Part shown: positions 59,120-64,000 of the stretch, piece after piece
Numbering within the stretch: the first letter of the stretch is position 1
Layout of the letters: each line of letters begins with the position of its first letter
Origin: Chrysoperla carnea
Lineage: Eukaryota; Arthropoda; Insecta; Neuroptera; Chrysopidae
Direction: 5' to 3'
NCBI RefSeq assembly: GCF_905475395.1
Contig: NC_058339.1
Coordinates: forward strand, 21,212,001-21,276,000
Length of the DNA stretch: 64,000 nucleotides
Translations under genes and position numbers: made by a program
Notes under the pieces: generated by a model
What the model saw: only the letters and a program-made list of their open reading frames with translations
What the model was told of the DNA's origin: nothing
The model's database searches: none

Positions 59120-59281
59120 AGCTGAATGAGGAAAACATTGAGGGATTGCAAAGATACTGGAGGAGAATGAAGTTTGATATTAATAACAAAACAGTTCCGT
59201 CGAAGAGTAACCGTGAACCTCATTTGCAACATTTTTTTCTCGAGACTTATACGAAAACTCAAAAAAAATCACAAAACTTAA
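59120..59281 (+). CDS. Small secreted protein, exon 2
   Basis: Follows TGATTTCAG and ends TTAA|GTGAGT. It encodes most of the mature protein: a charged start (LNEENIEGLQRYWRRMKF), an N-glycosylation sequon N-K-T, and a Lys/Gln-rich end. It begins two bases into a codon and ends one base into a codon, matching its neighbours. If the second intron were retained, a stop would follow after 11 codons. Confidence 0.78.
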
Positions 59282-59507
59282 GTGAGTATTTATATATAAA
59301 CTTTGACATTTAAATCAAAATACCAACGTGAGTTCGATTCTTTTTTAGACAAAAAAAAAAAAGATACAAAGAAGATAGGTTTTAAATTTGAATGACATGG
59401 ATTAATCTTGGATATGAATGAATATTACTTTAAAAGCTTTCCGAAGATGTGAACATTTCAAAGACAAAAGTTATATTATTTTCAGTTATTTTTTTTTTTT
59501 TTTGCAG

Positions 59508-59572
59508 TTATTAGTATCTATCATTGGATTGGTTGTAAGAAGACTAAGAAATTTTTGAGAGTCAAAGTGTAG
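59508..59572 (+). CDS. Small secreted protein, exon 3
   Basis: Preceded by a long pyrimidine tract and TTTGCAG. It encodes IISIYHWIGCKKTKKFLRVK then Val and a stop. The tail is strongly basic and has the only Cys of the mature chain. The alternative CAG 22 bases upstream would shift the frame. Confidence 0.72.
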
Positions 59573-59590
59573 TCCATTAAATATTTTTAA

Positions 59591-59596
59591 AATAAA
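59591..59596 (+). terminator. Poly(A) signal of the secreted-protein gene
   Basis: AATAAA starts 19 bases after the stop codon. The short 3' UTR fits the compact gene. Confidence 0.6.
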
Positions 59597-60704
59597 GTCG
59601 TTAACAGCCAGTACTGTCTTTAAAAACAAATATAATATACTTGGCTGTAGCCCTATAATCAATAATCCTAGAATTTTCATATAGGACAGACAATAGAGAT
59701 TCTGAACGTAAAATTCACGATAAGAAGAATGGAAAACTATGAATCGAAAAATTGGTTTTTTTCAAATAAATCGAAAAGTTTGCTAGAATGCATATTTCTA
59801 GCAATTCAAATGGAAAATTTTCTTTATCGTTAATTATATGCATATTTTTTTCGGTATACATAAAATGTTTTCTCATGACCAGAGTATTAGGTCGGTAAGA
59901 AGGATGAGAAATTTGAGCTGTCGTTCTTATTCGGTATGGTTTGACATATCAGGCTGTACGTTGCGGCCACACTTGCTTACACATACAAATATAAGTGCAA
60001 TAGTTTCTGTGCTGTTGATAAATAAGTTCCAAATAAAAAAACATTTATCTAAGAGAATATTTTATCCAACGTCCAATCATTTTAATGATTGTACTGTAAA
60101 ATATTTTAAGGTCACGTAGTTAAATAAACAAACAACATTAATATTGAAGACATCGCATCGTGCCAAACAATAAGAACGACAACAACATAACAATCATTCC
60201 TATTTTCCACATCAAACAAAATATTTTAAAATGACATAATAACATAAATTAAATTTTGTTAAAAATTTAACTACAATATATCATGAAAATTTATAATAAT
60301 AATTAATTTTTGACAAATAACTTCCTAAACTTATAATATCTACTAGCCAACAATATTGTAAATGTATATGATATTACTACTACTATACTTGAGAAACAAT
60401 GCCCGAAATTCTGTCTACTGTCCTAATTTATATGTTTTATACATATTATAAGTTTAAAATGTTTTTAGTGCAATAAACAATAATCATAAGTCAAATATAT
60501 CTTATTATATTTGTACAAAGGTATTCGTAAATTGTAATTGTTATATATTCAAAAATTACTGATATCAAGAATAAATAGTTTTCTTTACTCATGCGTATAA
60601 TAAGTTCTATATTACCGTATTGCTTTCCTTGCGAAGAAAATCTAAATGCCCAGTGAATGCATCTTTATTTGTCATAATGGTGTCCTATTTGGAAAATTCA
60701 ATTT
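59597..60704. other. Spacer, no gene seen
   Basis: A 93-codon plus frame at 59838-60119 has no domain, signal or splice context. I see nothing else. Confidence 0.4.
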
Positions 60705-61345
60705 AAACCCTCGGACTAAAAAAAGTGTTGATTTAAATTTGACCGCTATTTGTATGCGTCTGTGTGTTTGTCTATCTGTGGCATTGTAGCGCCTGAACGA
60801 ATGAACCAATTTTAATTTTTTTGTTTCTTTTGAAGTTTATTTTAACGCAGAGTGTTCTAAGCTATGCTGTTCTAGGCTATTCTAAGCTATGTTTCAAGAG
60901 CGCTCTTAGGTTTGCGTACTTGAAAAAACTAAAAATTTGGCGATAATTTTCAAAATCGATTCAATTTGGAAAAGGCATGACACATAAATAATAACTATAG
61001 AAATGAATGGTCAAATAAACTTGGATTAATTCATTTCGAAAAGTGAAATGGTAAAATTATTAGATAATTCAAAACATTAATTCAAAAGAACAAAGTCAAT
61101 TCAAATATTTCAATTCAAATATTTCCAAAAATTTGTCCCAAAAAATGATAGCTCTCTAAGTATTCTTTTCATCTCATCTGATGCCCTTGATCATCACTTT
61201 GATATTGATTTAAGAAGGAGTGTTATAAGTTTAAAGTGTTTATCTGTGCGTCTGTGTGTTTCTCAATGGCATCGTAGTCCCTAAACGATCGAACCGACTC
61301 GATTGAGAACTATTTATGGCATTTGTCAGGGGTTTTTTGAATTTT
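60705..61345 (+). repeat. Dispersed repeat family C, third locus
   Basis: Starts AACCCTCGGACTAAAAAAAG and is collinear with 29590-30290 over the whole length, including GATCATCACTTTGATATTGA and TTAAGAAGGAGTGTTATAAG. A short internal repetition of TTCTAAGCTATG marks this copy. Confidence 0.82.
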
Positions 61346-61654
61346 GTAAATTATACTTGCTACTTCTTTATACAAAGTATAGGAACAATGGTAGACGCGA
61401 AATAATCGATATTCAGTTTCAGTGGTTTTCCATTCTAATCTGCACTGAACCGATCTGCAAGCATTTAGCACGACTCATCAAAGGTATACTATTGAAATTT
61501 TGATAAGAACTGTTGTAATATCGAGTTCCTTTTTATACTCTTATAGGTGTCTATAATTTACTTTTTTCCTATTTCAAAAGATATTTCCATGCATTTGACT
61601 TATCCTTGAATATTTTTTAATCAGTTTGTAAGAAGAGATAGATAATATTTTAAG

Positions 61655-61714
61655 AAAATACTATGGTGGTCAAAATTTTTTGAACGTCGGATTGGATGAC
61701 CACCATAGTATTTT
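61655..61714. other. Perfect inverted repeat, 18-bp arms
   Basis: AAAATACTATGGTGGTCA at 61655-61672 and its exact inverse at 61697-61714, loop 24 bases. Could be a tiny MITE or a structured RNA if transcribed. Confidence 0.75.
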
Positions 61715-61846
61715 AGTAGGACTCAAAAAGGTAGGCATCGATTGAGCTCAAATTTTTAAGCGATATACAATCTGCTTCAGAGATGCTTTTTATCTATACT
61801 TAACCACCAGGCTGCGGAAGAATTTCTGAAAATCGTTACAGTCTTA

Positions 61847-61915
61847 AGTATGGTAGACTCGTCAAAACGAAGCCCCTCACGAAATTTAGAATGTGTGGTA
61901 ATAACTGAAATAACA
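61847..61915 (+). repeat. Dispersed repeat shared with 37497-37575
   Basis: See the 37.5-kb copy; same words in the same order, with substitutions. Confidence 0.65.
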
Positions 61916-62164
61916 AAATTCATAATATCAGTGTATATTGTTTAAATACTTCCTATGCTTGTTATTAGCATGATTTATATGAGTAGTCGCCACTCGTTTC
62001 TCATTACTTGCTAGCTCGGTAGCCCAATACCTCAGTAGCTAGTTCATATACCATCTACTCTATATATACTCATAGATAAATAAGGTATTTATTTCAGTAA
62101 TCGTATTTCATTCGTATAAAAACACGAGAATATTATGATGATACCTACCTATCTATCTACCTTT

Positions 62165-62498
62165 ACAGGGTGGTTCAAGGTAATATAGCAGCAGGAATTT
62201 ATTATATGGTAAATTACGTAAAAACTCCAATGAAACTGCCAATTTCATAATCTATCCATAGCCGGGAGAACGTCCGACATAGACACAGAATGTTGGAGTT
62301 TTGGAAAAAAAAGAGTATTTTGTTGAATATTGCCTAAATGGAAATTTAGGAGCACACAATGCCCTAAGTATGGAGCATTCCATAACGTTTATGTATTTAA
62401 AGTAAAGACTGTTTCTCGAGAATTTTTTCCGGGAAACGAGTAATGTTGTACCCATACTAAAATTTTTTGTTATATAATAAAATTGAAATATCCTGTAT
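62165..62498. mobile_element. Possible MITE with TACAGG ends
   Basis: Starts TACAGGGTGGTTC and ends ATATCCTGTA, so only the outer 6-8 bases are clearly inverted. A minus-strand frame inside (62252-62455) lacks any recognised domain. Tentative. Confidence 0.35.
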
Positions 62499-63235
62499 CT
62501 AAAAAAAGAGGCTTAGATTTGAAAAAATTGTCACTATTTAAACGTTAGATATCATGCTGTTATAACTTGGAACACTTTGTACACATTGAGTACAATAATA
62601 GTCATAACTATCAATCAAAATAATAAAATTGTATGGTGTGTCACGATTTAATAAATATTTATTCATACACTTCAGGGAAAATTCTATGGAATTGCAATTC
62701 AAATTTTGATTAGTACTTATGAGTAAATATGACCAAAAAACTCAAACAAATAAACTCAAATATATCAATAAATAATTGATCTCATTTCATATTTTTAGGT
62801 TTGAACTCTTTCGGAAAATGCAATATTCTTTTAAAGAGAGTTTATTTATCTGCAGCTACATTGAAAAATAAAATAATAAGAACAGTAAAATTGCTCCAGT
62901 TTTCATAAGAAAATCTGTTAACACAATCGTTTTGCGGTAGGCTTTTGCATACGTTCATAAAATATTAGAATTTTTTTTTTGATAATAGTTTCGTTAGATA
63001 TATTTTTGCAAGCAACTGTATAAGAATCCTTCTCCATGTCGTTGATAAATAAATTGAGTATAATTATTTAAGTAAAACTAAATTATCACGCAATACTGAC
63101 TCCATATCAGGTAGGTATGTATACCGGGTGTTCAGTATTCAAAGCTTTATTCCCTTTTTTATGAAGTGAAAGTTTGAATACTTATTTAATAATTCTCAAT
63201 CTAATTTATTTTAAACGAAAACAAAATGTTTTTTG

Positions 63236-63432
63236 TTATACTCTTTGGATCAAAATTACCCCATCCACTGTGTTCCATTAAATTCCAAAACAAAAATTTT
63301 TGTTATCTCCAATTTCGATAGAACTCGTACTAGTAGATAAGGTAATTTTGATCAATAAATTACCAAAATCGGATGAATTTGTTTACTGGTCGAATAGTTT
63401 TTAAGATACGGACTAAAATGGATCCAAATATT
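63236..63432 (+). repeat. Repeat family B, single unit
   Basis: Has CTTTGGATCAAAATTACCCC, CATCCACTGTGTTCCAT, ATCTCCAATTTCGAT and CTGGTCGAATAGTTTTTAAG in the family order. Confidence 0.78.
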
Positions 63433-63454
63433 TAGACACGTAAGTAAATGAAGA

Positions 63455-63896
63455 TTCACCAAATTCATACATGACTGATATTCCCATATACTGCATACAT
63501 ACAACATTTGAACCAAATTTGCGCCCTTACAGGTAAACGGTGATGTTTTCGAAAAAATGTTTACTTTTTTATAAGGAACTTTTCTAACATTAAAACTTTT
63601 GTTCTATCACTAACGGTTTACAAAATGAACCCTACGGGCCCAAGACCCAATTGATCTATGTTGCTCATTTACGAATTCGACCTCACTTTTTACGACCTGG
63701 GGACGCTGTAAAAATTTCAACTTGATATTTTTTTTTCTTTTCGAGTTATCGCGATAACAGACGGATAGACAGACGGACGGAGAGGTGATTTTTTGAACAC
63801 CTATACCAAAATTATGTTCATAGCATCAATATTTTTAAGCTCACTTAGGACTAAACTTAATATACCTTGATATATTTCATATACATGATATAAAAA
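63455..63896 (+). repeat. Dispersed repeat family D, longest intact copy
   Basis: Extends from GATATTCCCATAT upstream through GTTGCTCATTTACGAA, TTTCAACTTGATAT, GAGTTATCGCG, the CAGACGGAC run and AATATACCTTGATATATTTC. It serves as the uninterrupted reference for the copy at 49855-51330. Confidence 0.8.
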
Positions 63897-64000
63897 GGGT
63901 GGAGCGTTAAAAACTGATCACCTGGTATTATGGGTAAGTAATTTAAAACAAGTTGAATATTTAGTGCACTATATGTCAGAGTTAAGTATATATGTACATT

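Noticed and set aside
62252..62455. Minus 67-codon frame
   Set aside because: Lies inside a probable MITE and has no recognised domain.

Overview
The window is AT-rich nuclear DNA of an animal, almost certainly an insect. Genes are split by spliceosomal introns with GT/AG ends, there is a nuclear tRNA-Arg, a C2H2 zinc-finger gene, a cytochrome c oxidase subunit 6B (CHCH) relative, a Ty3/gypsy LTR element and many small DNA-transposon derivatives. The order cannot be fixed from sequence alone. Most of the 64 kb is intronic or intergenic repeat DNA.

Layout. 1-15.5 kb: no host gene recognised. It holds dispersed repeats, two tandem arrays (about 315-bp monomers at 6.2-7.1 kb, about 300-bp monomers at 8.0-8.9 kb), a complete Ty3/gypsy element on the minus strand (9229-13101, with LTRs, PBS, PPT and a 4-bp target duplication) and a hAT-type MITE (14372-14899) with a perfect 8-bp target duplication. 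15.67-16.86 kb: a two-exon minus-strand gene whose core is COX6B-like. It has a long acidic N-terminal arm, a Lys/Glu-rich tail, one replaced cysteine and an extra CX9C. 17.19-17.37 kb: two small plus-strand exon-like blocks, weakly supported.

17.7-57.0 kb: one large minus-strand gene, rebuilt here from seven coding exons whose phases all agree. It encodes a protein of about 1218 residues with about 19 zinc fingers. Its fourth intron (between exons 3 and 4, counted from the start codon) is 30.5 kb and cuts one finger in half, so the 53-57 kb block and the 17-23 kb block are the same gene. A tRNA-Arg(TCG) gene lies on the opposite strand inside another intron. The giant intron is packed with repeats: MITEs, a fold-back element nested in an older repeat, satellite arrays and coding-like repeat fragments.

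57-64 kb: repeats surround a compact plus-strand gene (58665-59572) with a TATA box, three in-phase exons, a signal peptide and a poly(A) signal. It encodes a small basic secreted protein of about 105 residues that I do not recognise. The most interesting protein-level items are this secreted protein, the modified COX6B-like protein, and the four-times-repeated H/Y-T-x-G-K-W-x-P motif in the zinc-finger protein. The genes show no evident common pathway.
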